Positions 32,276 to 42,926 of a stretch of DNA of 64,000 nucleotides are shown piece after piece. This DNA is from Ipomoea triloba (taxonomy: Eukaryota > Streptophyta > Magnoliopsida > Solanales > Convolvulaceae): assembly GCF_003576645.1 (NCBI RefSeq), contig NC_044930.1, forward strand, positions 17,646,865 to 17,710,864. The letters are read 5' to 3'. A program made the translations under genes and the position numbers. The stretch's first letter is position 1. Each line of letters starts with the position of its first letter. Below the pieces are notes generated by a model. That model searched no databases, was not told where the DNA came from, and saw only the letters and a program-made list of their open reading frames with translations.

Positions 32276-32890
32276 GTAAGAACACATTCTCTTTTGCTAT
32301 TTACTTGTTTAATAAAGAACTTGTTCTCTTTGAAGCATATCTCCATGGGTTTTTCTTGTTTGAGATTTTTCTTGAGATATATTGTTATGGGATGACTTAG
32401 TAGACTTGTAATAGGCCTACATTGCTTCTATGAACTAGAAATTTCATGTTTTACTATCTCTTTGTGACTAGATCTTGAAATTGCTTGATTTGGGTATTCT
32501 CTTGTCATGATGAGATCCTTGTTGTTATAGTGAGCATGGTGGGCAAAGTTTGCAACTTTCCTACTCTATAGGCACTACATTGCTATATTCCATTAGTTAT
32601 TTGGCTCAATGTTAACTTTCGTGTTTCTTCTTTTTTTTCAACCTTGAGCTAGTCTTGAGGAAGAAGATGAAGTTGACCATATGTTGACCTTTTGACTATG
32701 AAATGAGTATGGAATAGAATGAGCTAGTCCTTGCATGTGTATGATATAATTGTTGATGAATATCAAAATGATGATTGCATGCAATGAGTTCTTATTATCT
32801 TTTCTTTAAAATGTGCAATGTTGTTCATATTCAATGATTAAATGGGAAAGTGGTTTTCCTTGTGTGTTGCTTTGATTATCCATGTTATAG
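32276..32890 (+). other. Predicted leader intron of P ORF-B
   Basis: The donor CCAAG|GTAAGAAC matches the plant consensus; the acceptor is TTGATTATCCATGTTATAG. Length is 615 bases and the sequence is T-rich. The ORF-B ATG follows the acceptor by 5 bases. M preserves both sites despite many substitutions elsewhere. Confidence 0.6.
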
Positions 32891-32895
32891 GAAAA

Positions 32896-34254
32896 ATGTC
32901 TTCTCCACATGACTTTGCACAACAAATAGCTAGAATTCTCCAAAAGGGAAAAGCTCCAGAGGGAGAGAACAGTGCTCGAAACGCGAATACTCGCTATATT
33001 GAAGTACCCACTGAAAATCAAATCTTACTAATGACACCAACCATGTTGGGCCGGTACAGACAACTGTTGAATTTCTCGATTGTGCAATGGAAATATGTCG
33101 ACTTGACAGTGCTGGAGGATTTTGAATGTAAGTACGGACTGGAGAGGTTAATCGCCGAGCCTTATTGGAACAACTTGTTGAGCTGAAGGCAGGATACTTT
33201 CATTCCCCTAGTCCACGAGTTTATTGCAAGCTTAAATGTTGAAGGAGTGGCTGGAGATCTCTACAGCCCGAACATTAAGTTTCGGCTCTTCAACTAGGAT
33301 TATCACATATCGGCCAATCGCTTGGGTGCTCTCCTAGGATTCTACGAGGAGGATGACCAGTCAAAGCACTGGTACCGAAGATTAAGGCATGATTTTGGAG
33401 ATAGGGACATTCCAAGGAAGTATTGGTCGATGATCGCGAGGCCGGGAGTTGAATGGGTTGGGTCAAGGGTAAGAGTTTCTCAAATCGTAAGAGAAGACTT
33501 ACGAGTCTTATAGAAGGTCATTGCTCATTCATGGGAAAGCAGGCCGGAGACCTATGATCAAGTCTCAAAGGCGGAGCTGTTCATGCTATGGAGTATGGAC
33601 ATAGGGTACTCAGTGAATATGAGCTCACTTTGCAAGAACTTGCTTGTTGCACAATAGCAAGAGTCGGCTAGGGCAATCTTTGTAGGCCCGTTGGTGACGA
33701 GACTGTGTGTCTCTTTAGGTCATCAAATGAAGATTCATTGGTTTGAACACAGGCTTCAAGGAGCATAGATTGTTCCTTTATCTCCCAAAGACGTCGCGAA
33801 GCTTAACTTACGACATTTGGTGCGAACGAGGGAAGATGATGAGATGGCGGAAGATCATGCTGACACGCCAATGACATCTCCAGGGTTCACGCCCTCGCCG
33901 ATGTCATTGCCAATGACATCTCCAGGGTTCACGCCCTCGCCGATGTCATTCCCAATGACATCTCCAGGGTTCACGCCCTCGCCGATGTCATTCATTTCCC
34001 CATCCTCAAATGAGCTGTACTCGCCTGCCGACTCTTCGATGTATTCTCCACCACCCCGAGAGCCTGGACCGTCCATGCCTCCACCACAAGCCGAGGAGCA
34101 AACTTCCAACCCTGCAAGCTACAACATCCCAAGCTGGTTCAACCCAGTCACCGATTGGAGATCCCTTCAGAACATCCAATATCAATTGCACCTGGAGCAG
34201 ATGCAGAAACTGGACGAGATTGCAAGGGAGATTAAGGAGATCAAGAGAGCGTGA
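32896..34254 (+). pseudogene. P ORF-B, PF20167-like, five in-frame stops
   Basis: The frame from ATG 32896 (MSSPHDFAQQIARIL) runs 453 codons without frameshift but has stops at 33184, 33295, 33511, 33655 and 33766. In M the same positions encode Trp, Glu, Trp, Gln and Gln. Shared blocks include WKYVDLTVLEDFECKYGLE, SPNIKFRLFN and GALLGFYEEDDQSKHWYRR. After the domain come three 14-residue repeats of the type MTSPGFTPSPMS, a Pro-rich part, and a helical end (LHLEQMQKLDEIAREIKEI). Broken only by point changes, so it was lost fairly recently, and before this copy inserted. Confidence 0.8.
33868..33993 (+). repeat. 42-bp tandem repeat in P ORF-B, three copies
   Basis: Each unit contains CAATGACATCTCCAGGGTTC and CCCTCGCCGATGTCATT. 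The second internal copy of P has one unit (42625-42666). Confidence 0.92.
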
Positions 34255-35972
34255 AGAGAGGAAGGCATTGGAGAAAAGAAAAGAAAAATTGATGATGTTG
34301 ATTTGTGACTTGACAACTCAAAACAATGATTGTGGATAATCTTTTTACTTTCGCTTCTGTTTATATTTTTACCTATATTTATGTTTATGTTTTATCTTGC
34401 ACGTTCCGTCTAGCCAAAGACGTTAAACGTGGCGCTTATGGGAGGCAACCCACAAATAAGGAGAAGAAGAGACCACTCCACCACCACCAAAGAAAAACCA
34501 ATCTTGAAAGGTATAATTTCAATTCTTCATTTATTTCTTTACCTTTACTCTGACCAAATTTTGAAGGGCAAGCATAGATTGCACAAATTTTTGATAGGGA
34601 TGCACATTGTAAGTATTTCTTTTATCCCTGATTCAATGCCCTGTTTGATTTGATTGCTTTATTTTCTTGAATCAAAAATGAAGAGTTGCATAATATTGTT
34701 GTGTCGGATGTAACCTGTTTATTAGAATTGTTTTAGCCCAGTTCACACTTTTAAGTGTGGAAAAAGGGGCGTGAGTAGAACCCTTCGAACATATATCCTT
34801 TTTCCTCCGTTCCTCATGGAAACATCGAGGACGATGTTTATTTTTAAGTGTGGAAAGGGTGTATGCTTCTCAAAATAGTTGATTGACTAAGTGATAAGGT
34901 ATAGGACCTAGAGGGTGTGTCATTGCCAATACTATCTAGGAGGGCTCCTAACCTTGTGCCAAAAATTGAATGTTCTAAATATGCTTTGGAAGTATCACTT
35001 TGCACTAATTTGCACATTTTGACCAAAATTGAAAATTTTTATGTGTGCTTGCATGTTTTCACCTTGTATTTTGTTTGCACGTCAGTCAAGGATCTCTCGA
35101 AGTGGGAGTGTGAATCCTTTGAGTTTTAGAAAGATAAGATTTGGGAAGCCCGAAAATTGAATTAATCTTAGCAGGACATGGGGCAAAAGGTGAGCCTAAG
35201 TGAGCTTAGAGTGAAAACAATCCCTAATCCCAAGAAAAAGGCATGAGGGGTTGATATGGTGAAAAGAAAAAAGGCAAAGACCACTCCTAGAGATAAAAAC
35301 AGAGGTGAGCCATCTTGTTCGGATACGGGGTAACCATTGTACCGTCTTCGAAAAAGCATGGAGATCCATGTGAAGTCGGTTACCCCGAAGAGATCCTGAA
35401 AGATGAGAAGATAGAGAGGAGGTGAGCCACTTCGCTAGGATTCAGGCACCCATTGCACTGTCTTCGAAAAAGCATGGAGCTCCATGTGAAGTAGGGTCGC
35501 CTGATGACGTTATCCTAGGAAGTGAGAAGATAGAGTGATCGCCCAAGCCATGGCGATGAGCGGTCCGTGTCCCTGCCCTCAGTGATATATAACGTAAAGG
35601 GGCTTTGGCGTTGTGGTTGGAAATTAGCCGAAGGATGTACATCGTTCCCACTAGTTGGATCGGCTGGAGGCCCCTAGAAAATACAAGGTGAAACTCTTTT
35701 GTAACTTGCATGCTTGAAGGTGTGAGAAAAACTCTTTATGTCATATCCATCTCTTGAGACCAGACTTCCTTAGCATATTTCTTACATTTGGTTGGCATGA
35801 GTTTAGCGGTCTTGGTAGATAGTGTAGGGGATTTCACCCACTCAACTCCAAACACCTACACATCACTTGATCGATTAACCATGAAAGAAAGAACTATTCT
35901 TGGTGCTTACATGATTAGGGTTTAGAAAAGTATGCTTGCTTGAGGACAAGCAAGGTTTAAGTGTGGAAACTT
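34255..35972 (+). other. P 3' non-coding region with hairpins and polypurine-like tracts
   Basis: GACGTTAAACGTGGCGCTTA (34419-34438) leads to the hairpin TGGG-AGGCAA-CCCA (34439-34452). TTTTAAGTGTGG lies at 34749-34760 within a hairpin CACACTT-TT-AAGTGTG. ACATC-GAGGAC-GATGT (34822-34837) is followed by TTTTTAAGTGTGG (34841-34853). CTTGCTT-GAGGAC-AAGCAAG (35935-35954) is followed by TTTAAGTGTGG (35956-35966), the likely polypurine tract, then the LTR at 35973. A pair of 100-base direct repeats lies at about 35303-35380 and 35420-35510 (GTCTTCGAAAAAGCATGGAG). The small ORFs here have no domain. Confidence 0.7.
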
Positions 35973-36511
35973 TGATAAGCACCAAGAATAGCACTTAAAA
36001 AGGGTCTTAATTGGATTAATAGTGCAACGTTTTGTCATCCGATCATAACAATTGCATGCGTTTTAGCTCAGATGTGATCAAAATCTTCTAACATCATTCC
36101 TAGGAGGAGTTTTGAGATATTTTACAGGTTGGAGAGGGACTTGAGGCTAAAATAGAGCAAAAGACAAAAGAAGCCACAATGCAGTATCGTCCCACGCAGC
36201 CTCACACGCATGTGGCTGGGCGTGGAATCTTTCCAGTAACCTCCCACGCCCACCACCACGCGTGGTAGCGTGCGTGGTCGGGCCAAGGGCCATTTTGGGA
36301 AATTTGTCCCCTTTTGTCACCCATATAAATTCCTCTTGCCCTAAACCAAAGAGAACAATCTGAAAAATCATAGAATAGAGTAGAATAGATCTAGAGGGTT
36401 TTCTCCCCTCTTGGGGGAAAATTCCTTTTTCTTCTAGCTTAGATTAGATCTAAGGGCAAGGATGAAGATTGGGATTTCAAGAACAAGGTTGTAAAGATCC
36501 CCTTTCTAAGG
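35973..36511 (+). repeat. P LTR of 3' type, broken at N
   Basis: It starts TGATAAGCACCAAGAATAGC and matches the terminal LTR at 44645. It stops at the N at 36512. The last 125 bases repeat after the N. Confidence 0.88.
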
Positions 36512-36512
36512 N

Positions 36513-37537
36513 AGATCTAGAGGGTTTTCTCCCCTCTTGGGGGAAAATTCCTTTTTCTTCTAGCTTAGATTAGATCTAAGGGCAAGGATGAAGATTGGGA
36601 TTTCAAGAACAAGGTTGTAAAGATCCCCTTTCTAAGGGTGGTAACTATTCTTTCCATTTCCTAATTTAATACTTGTTTCTTTGAGATTTCCTTTCTTTTT
36701 CTTGTTTCTTTAGCATGATAGAGTAGATTAGATAGGGGATTGGTGGCCCCAAGGTTAATCTATGTGGATGTTTAATATTATTGCTATTAGAATTGTGAGT
36801 TGCTTGGTTGTTGGATGATGAACTTGTGTGGATGATGTTCTTCAAGCTTTGAGCCTTTTGTGGCCACATTAGGTAGCAAACCCAAAGAAAGTGAATGTGT
36901 GCGCGATAGCGGCCACTCACGAGTCTAACTCACCCACATCTCCGCTCTTAGTCCGAAAGGACGAGATCCGAGAGGAGTGGTAGACAAAGTGTTCGATGAA
37001 ATGCCCCANCCTCTTGGGGGAAAATTCCTTTTTCTTCTAGCTTAGATTAGATCTAAGGGCAAGGATGAAGATTGGGATTTCAAGAACAAGGTTGTAAAGA
37101 TCCCCTTTCTAAGGGTGGTAACTATTCTTTCCATTTCCTAATTTAATACTTGTTTCTTTGAGATTTCCTTTCCTTTTCTTGTTTCTTTAGCATGATAGAG
37201 TAGATTAGATAGGGGATTGGTGGCCCCAAGGTTAATCTATGTGGATGTTTAATATTATTGCTATTAGAATTGTGAGTTGCTTGGTTGTTGGATGATGAAC
37301 TTGTGTGGATGATGTTCTTCAAGCTTTGTGCCTTTTGTGGCCACATTAGGTAGCAAACCCAAAGAAAGTGAGTGTGTGCGCGATAGCGGCCACTCACGAG
37401 TCTAACTCACCCACATCTCCGCTCTTAGTCCGAAAGGACGAGATCCGAGAGGAGTGGTAGACAAAGTGTTCGATGAAATGCCCCAACCGAATGAGGATGT
37501 GGGAGTCCAAAGTGTGACGCCACTTGGTGATGTGCCA
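36513..37537 (+). repeat. Two LTR contig pieces between P copies
   Basis: 36513-37008 matches the 3'-type LTR (GAGCC at the TTTGTGG block, GTGAATGTGTG). 37010-37537 matches neither type fully: it has the 5'-type TGTGCC and GAGTGTGTG but also CAACCGAATGAGGATGTGG. It is probably an LTR from another genomic copy or a mosaic. Single Ns at 36512 and 37009 mark joints. Confidence 0.75.
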
Positions 37538-37794
37538 NNNNNNNNNNNNNNNNNNNNNNNNNNNNNNNNNNNNNNNNNNNNNNNNNNNNNNNNNNNNNNN
37601 NNNNNNNNNNNNNNNNNNNNNNNNNNNNNNNNNNNNNNNNNNNNNNNNNNNNNNNNNNNNNNNNNNNNNNNNNNNNNNNNNNNNNNNNNNNNNNNNNNNN
37701 NNNNNNNNNNNNNNNNNNNNNNNNNNNNNNNNNNNNNNNNNNNNNNNNNNNNNNNNNNNNNNNNNNNNNNNNNNNNNNNNNNNNNNNNNNNNNN
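37538..37794. other. Assembly gap, 257 N
   Basis: A run of N inside LTR sequence. ORFs read across it have no meaning. Confidence 0.99.
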
Positions 37795-38706
37795 CCTCTT
37801 GCCCTAAACCAAAGAGAACAATCTGAAAAATCATAGAATAGAGTAGAATAGATCTAGAGGGTTTTCTCCCCTCTTGGGGGAAAATTCCTTTTTCTTCTAG
37901 CTTAGATTAGATCTAAGGGCAAGGATGAAGATTGGGATTTCAAGAACAAGGTTGTAAAGATCCCCTTTCTAAGGGTGGTAACTATTCTTTCCATTTCCTA
38001 ATTTAATACTTGTTTCTTTGAGATTTCCTTTCCTTTTCTTGTTTCTTTAGCATGATAGAGTAGATTAGATAGGGGATTGGTGGCCCCAAGGTTAATCTAT
38101 GTGGATGTTTAATATTATTGCTATTAGAATTGTGAGTTGCTTGGTTGTTGGATGATGAACTTGTGTGGATGATGTTCTTCAAGCTTTGTGCCTTTTGTGG
38201 CCACATTAGGTAGCAAACCCAAAGAAAGTGAGTGTGTGCGCGATAGCGGCCACTCACGAGTCTAACTCACCCACATCTCCGCTCTTAGTCCGAAAGGACG
38301 AGATCCGAGAGGAGTGGTAGACAAAGTGTTCGATGAAATGCCCCAGCTGAATGAGGAAGTGGGAGTCCAAAGTGTGACGCCACTTGGTGAAGTGCCACGA
38401 ACTCCCTAGTCTATTCCACATCTCGTGCTCGCAACCGTATCCAAAGATAGACCACATAGAGAAGCCTAAAGCCCCAATCTCCACTTTACTTTTCCTTTAT
38501 TTTTATCATAACCACTACCAACCTTTCAAACCTCCCTACAAATGACATCCAACCTTAGCAAATCCCGTAACTCTTTTCCTTCAACCTCTTAGATGCCAAC
38601 ACACTAGTTCGGTTTCCATTCGCCATCCTTGAGAGACACGACACTCGGGAGTCTTAACTCTTCGTTTTACCACTTCACTTTCGCTCCCACTAAAACCACA
38701 ACATCA
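37795..38706 (+). repeat. P LTR of 5' type, incomplete at its start
   Basis: It begins within the LTR (CCTCTTGCCCTAAACC) and is identical in type to 28955-29866, including AGCTGAATGAGGAAGTGGG. It ends ACAACATCA, before the second PBS. Confidence 0.88.
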
Positions 38707-38960
38707 AAATGGCGCCGTTGCCGAGGATGGCAAACGGTTTCGAATTGTGTTGACATCTTCGAAGTAGAATTTTAAGAGTTCTTGAATTGCTTTCTTTTTG
38801 TTTCTTTTTTTTTCTTGTTTTTGTTACTTGATTAGAGAAGTGAGCTTATTTATCTTGAACATATCTTGTGCTCACTTGCAACTACTTTTAGTTGCGATAT
38901 ATTTGTTGTTTGTTAAGCTTGCGTAGGAAATTTTCTACAATCAATCCATCGAAGCTTACA

Positions 38961-40454
38961 ATGAGTGCTTATCCGTATCCCCATGGTTACCCATACCATG
39001 GAAGACCATACACAAGAAACATTCCACCTCAAACCTATGAACAACACCCACAGTACTATCTAAATCCTTTTTGGTACCCACTATCACAACATACATACCT
39101 ACCTTACCCAAAAACTTTCACTTATCCTAACTACGAGCCATATCCTTATGCTACATCCTCTATGTTTAATTATGAGAGAATTGAGAAACCTACATACCGA
39201 CATGGAGAGGAATCCCTTAGTTCAATAGCGGAGAATATTAACAATCGACTTATTCAAGTCATGAAGGAAATTGATCCAAGTTGTGAACCGGCATTAAAGG
39301 CCACACTTCCTTCAACCGTTAAACCCCCGATTCCTTATAACCCTCCATTAAACCATCAACCTGAGAAGAATTGGTATTCTCATTCTTACACCAATCCTAG
39401 CTATTCACCCCCATCACAACAAAGTGATAGATATTTCAATGAAACGCCACCTTTTGTTCAAAATTTCAACCAACCTATACCATCTTATGAGTACCTTCCA
39501 CCAGCCAATGATGAAATCCAAATCTTGAAGGATAAAGTAGAAATGTTCATACAAATGGCCAAGGAAGATACCATCAATCTACGAAATGAAATTAGAAGCG
39601 AAATGAAGAAAAATCTTGTCGCTCTTCGTGCGGAAGGACTTCCACTAGATGAAATCGAGACCAAAATGCTATCGATGTCGGAGGAACTTTTGAAGAGAAT
39701 GCTACCAATTGTTGACAATCCTGTCACAAATGACCACCCGGCAATAGAAACCAACCGGCGAGAGAATGACAAGATGAAAAGGATGATTGATGATGGAGAG
39801 GTGAGTGTCCAAGAATGCACAGAACTTGAGACCCCAGTACTACAAGAAGTTTCGACTCTTGAGTTGAACACTCAACAATGGGGAGAGACTGAGAGTGAAG
39901 ACGAGGATAATATCGAAATAGTGTGGGAAGACGAAAACCCCGCACAAGGTAAAACTCTCACTCCAACTCTAATTAAAAGTTCTTATGATGTTTGCGAGGA
40001 TGACTCCTTTACGATTTATAATGATAATTTTGATAAATGTGACAAAGTTTCTTTTTGCTCATGGGAGTGTGATTCCTTGCAATTATGTGATGATACTTTG
40101 GGGAGTGAGGATGATATTAAATCTTTTTATTCTTGTGAAAGTGAGTTCTGCGAGTTTGATGAATCGGGAGAAGGTGTAGGCACTTCACGAGAGATAGATA
40201 GGAGTGAGTGTGTTCACTGGGAAGCTTTTAAGGACAACTTTTTGAGGGAAGGAATTTATAACAAGAAGGGAGAAGAAAGGCTTGGTATCCTTAAACAGCT
40301 TAGGGTAGTACCCCGTGTTTATATATCAAAACATTATGCTTTCTCCTTCTTTGCTTTCGAATTCAAGGATGTTACCCATCTCGGAACATTCCTTGAAGCT
40401 AAAGTTCATGGGACACTTGGTCGGATCCCAAAATCTGTGTGCCTTGAAGGATAG
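38961..40454 (+). CDS. P ORF-A, second copy
   Basis: This is the same protein as at 30121-31698, 497 residues from MSAYPYPHGYPYHGRPY. It lacks one copy each of the two 42-bp repeats in the N-terminal part, 28 residues in all. Every other residue that I compared is identical. The preceding 23 codons are open but are unlikely to be translated. If the tandem structure of P is an assembly duplication, this is not a separate gene. Confidence 0.65.
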   Translation: MSAYPYPHGYPYHGRPYTRNIPPQTYEQHPQYYLNPFWYPLSQHTYLPYPKTFTYPNYEPYPYATSSMFNYERIEKPTYRHGEESLSSIAENINNRLIQVMKEIDPSCEPALKATLPSTVKPPIPYNPPLNHQPEKNWYSHSYTNPSYSPPSQQSDRYFNETPPFVQNFNQPIPSYEYLPPANDEIQILKDKVEMFIQMAKEDTINLRNEIRSEMKKNLVALRAEGLPLDEIETKMLSMSEELLKRMLPIVDNPVTNDHPAIETNRRENDKMKRMIDDGEVSVQECTELETPVLQEVSTLELNTQQWGETESEDEDNIEIVWEDENPAQGKTLTPTLIKSSYDVCEDDSFTIYNDNFDKCDKVSFCSWECDSLQLCDDTLGSEDDIKSFYSCESEFCEFDESGEGVGTSREIDRSECVHWEAFKDNFLREGIYNKKGEERLGILKQLRVVPRVYISKHYAFSFFAFEFKDVTHLGTFLEAKVHGTLGRIPKSVCLEG

Positions 40455-40496
40455 GCCACATCACGTCCGGCCAGGAGACGTAAAACCATGGTGCAC

Positions 40497-41646
40497 TTGG
40501 GAGGCAGTCTCAATGTTATCTTACATTTTATTTCAGCTTTTCTTATTATCTATAGTATACTTTCCTTTATCGTTATTTCAATAATGTTTTTATAACCTCG
40601 GTTAAGCTAACAAGTACAGATCATAAGCCCGAGAGTTACAAATTGCCCGCAATCTATCGACAAACATCATCATTAGCAAAGGAAGGAAGGGAAACCAAGG
40701 TAAATTTTGCACAAAAAGCCTTCCACGCCTACCACCACGCGTGTAGGCAGGCGTGGAAAAATTCTAGTAAGCTGCCACGCCACTCACACGCGTGTGAGCA
40801 GGCGTGGGAAGAAACCAGTAAGCTCCCACGCCCACCACCACGTGTGGTGACGTGCGTGGACGGGCACTAGACTTTTCGCGGACTTTTCGCGCGAAGTGGT
40901 TTAAAACCCTTTCCTTGCTTCATTTCTTCACCACCACGAGCAAAAACTCCCTCAAGCTGAAAATATACATCTTCTAAGCATTTCCTTCCAAGTTTCTCAA
41001 CTTTTCTTAAGGATCCTAAGTCATTTCCAAGGTAAGAACACATTCTCTTTTGCTATTTACTTGTTTAATAAAGAACTTGTTCTCTTTGAAGCATATCTCC
41101 ATGGGTTTTTCTTGTTTGAGATTTTTCTTGAGATATATTGTTATGGGATGACTTAGTAGACTTGTAATAGGCCTACATTGCTTCTATGAACTAGAAATTT
41201 CATGTTTTACTATCTCTTTGTGACTAGATCTTGAAATTGCTTGATTTGGGTATTCTCTTGTCATGATGAGATCCTTGTTGTTATAGTGAGCATGGTGGGC
41301 AAAGTTTGCAACTTTCCTACTCTATAGGCACTACATTGCTATATTCCATTAGTTATTTGGCTCAATGTTAACTTTCGTGTTTCTTCTTTTTTTTCAACCT
41401 TGAGCTAGTCTTGAGGAAGAAGATGAAGTTGACCATATGTTGACCTTTTGACTATGAAATGAGTATGGAATAGAATGAGCTAGTCCTTGCATGTGTATGA
41501 TATAATTGTTGATGAATATCAAAATGATGATTGCATGCAATGAGTTCTTATTATCTTTTCTTTAAAATGTGCAATGTTGTTCATATTCAATGATTAAATG
41601 GGAAAGTGGTTTTCCTTGTGTGTTGCTTTGATTATCCATGTTATAG
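40497..41646 (+). promoter_or_regulatory. Second copy: hairpin, palindrome array and leader intron
   Basis: It corresponds to 31741-32890 at an offset of 8756 and is identical where compared. The hairpin is at 40497-40513, the palindrome array at 40723-40906 and the intron at about 41032-41646. Confidence 0.6.
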
Positions 41647-41651
41647 GAAAA

Positions 41652-42926
41652 ATGTCTTCTCCACATGACTTTGCACAACAAATAGCTAGAATTCTCCAAA
41701 AGGGAAAAGCTCCAGAGGGAGAGAACAGTGCTCGAAACGCGAATACTCGCTATATTGAAGTACCCACTGAAAATCAAATCTTACTAATGACACCAACCAT
41801 GTTGGGCCGGTACAGACAACTGTTGAATTTCTCGATTGTGCAATGGAAATATGTCGACTTGACAGTGCTGGAGGATTTTGAATGTAAGTACGGACTGGAG
41901 AGGTTAATCGCCGAGCCTTATTGGAACAACTTGTTGAGCTGAAGGCAGGATACTTTCATTCCCCTAGTCCACGAGTTTATTGCAAGCTTAAATGTTGAAG
42001 GAGTGGCTGGAGATCTCTACAGCCCGAACATTAAGTTTCGGCTCTTCAACTAGGATTATCACATATCGGCCAATCGCTTGGGTGCTCTCCTAGGATTCTA
42101 CGAGGAGGATGACCAGTCAAAGCACTGGTACCGAAGATTAAGGCATGATTTTGGAGATAGGGACATTCCAAGGAAGTATTGGTCGATGATCGCGAGGCCG
42201 GGAGTTGAATGGGTTGGGTCAAGGGTAAGAGTTTCTCAAATCGTAAGAGAAGACTTACGAGTCTTATAGAAGGTCATTGCTCATTCATGGGAAAGCAGGC
42301 CGGAGACCTATGATCAAGTCTCAAAGGCGGAGCTGTTCATGCTATGGAGTATGGACATAGGGTACTCAGTGAATATGAGCTCACTTTGCAAGAACTTGCT
42401 TGTTGCACAATAGCAAGAGTCGGCTAGGGCAATCTTTGTAGGCCCGTTGGTGACGAGACTGTGTGTCTCTTTAGGTCATCAAATGAAGATTCATTGGTTT
42501 GAACACAGGCTTCAAGGAGCATAGATTGTTCCTTTATCTCCCAAAGACGTCGCGAAGCTTAACTTACGACATTTGGTGCGAACGAGGGAAGATGATGAGA
42601 TGGCGGAAGATCATGCTGACACGCCAATGACATCTCCAGGGTTCACGCCCTCGCCGATGTCATTCATTTCCCCATCCTCAAATGAGCTGTACTCGCCTGC
42701 CGACTCTTCGATGTATTCTCCACCACCCCGAGAGCCTGGACCGTCCATGCCTCCACCACAAGCCGAGGAGCAAACTTCCAACCCTGCAAGCTACAACATC
42801 CCAAGCTGGTTCAACCCAGTCACCGATTGGAGATCCCTTCAGAACATCCAATATCAATTGCACCTGGAGCAGATGCAGAAACTGGACGAGATTGCAAGGG
42901 AGATTAAGGAGATCAAGAGAGCGTGA
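41652..42926 (+). pseudogene. P ORF-B, second copy, same five stops
   Basis: It corresponds to 32896-34254 with the same five stops at the same codons and one 42-bp unit where the first copy has three. Identity of the disabling changes means both copies descend from one already-dead ORF-B, or that they are one locus assembled twice. Confidence 0.8.

Noticed and set aside
37394..37834. ORFs with long X stretches
   Set aside because: They are open only because they read across the 257-base gap.
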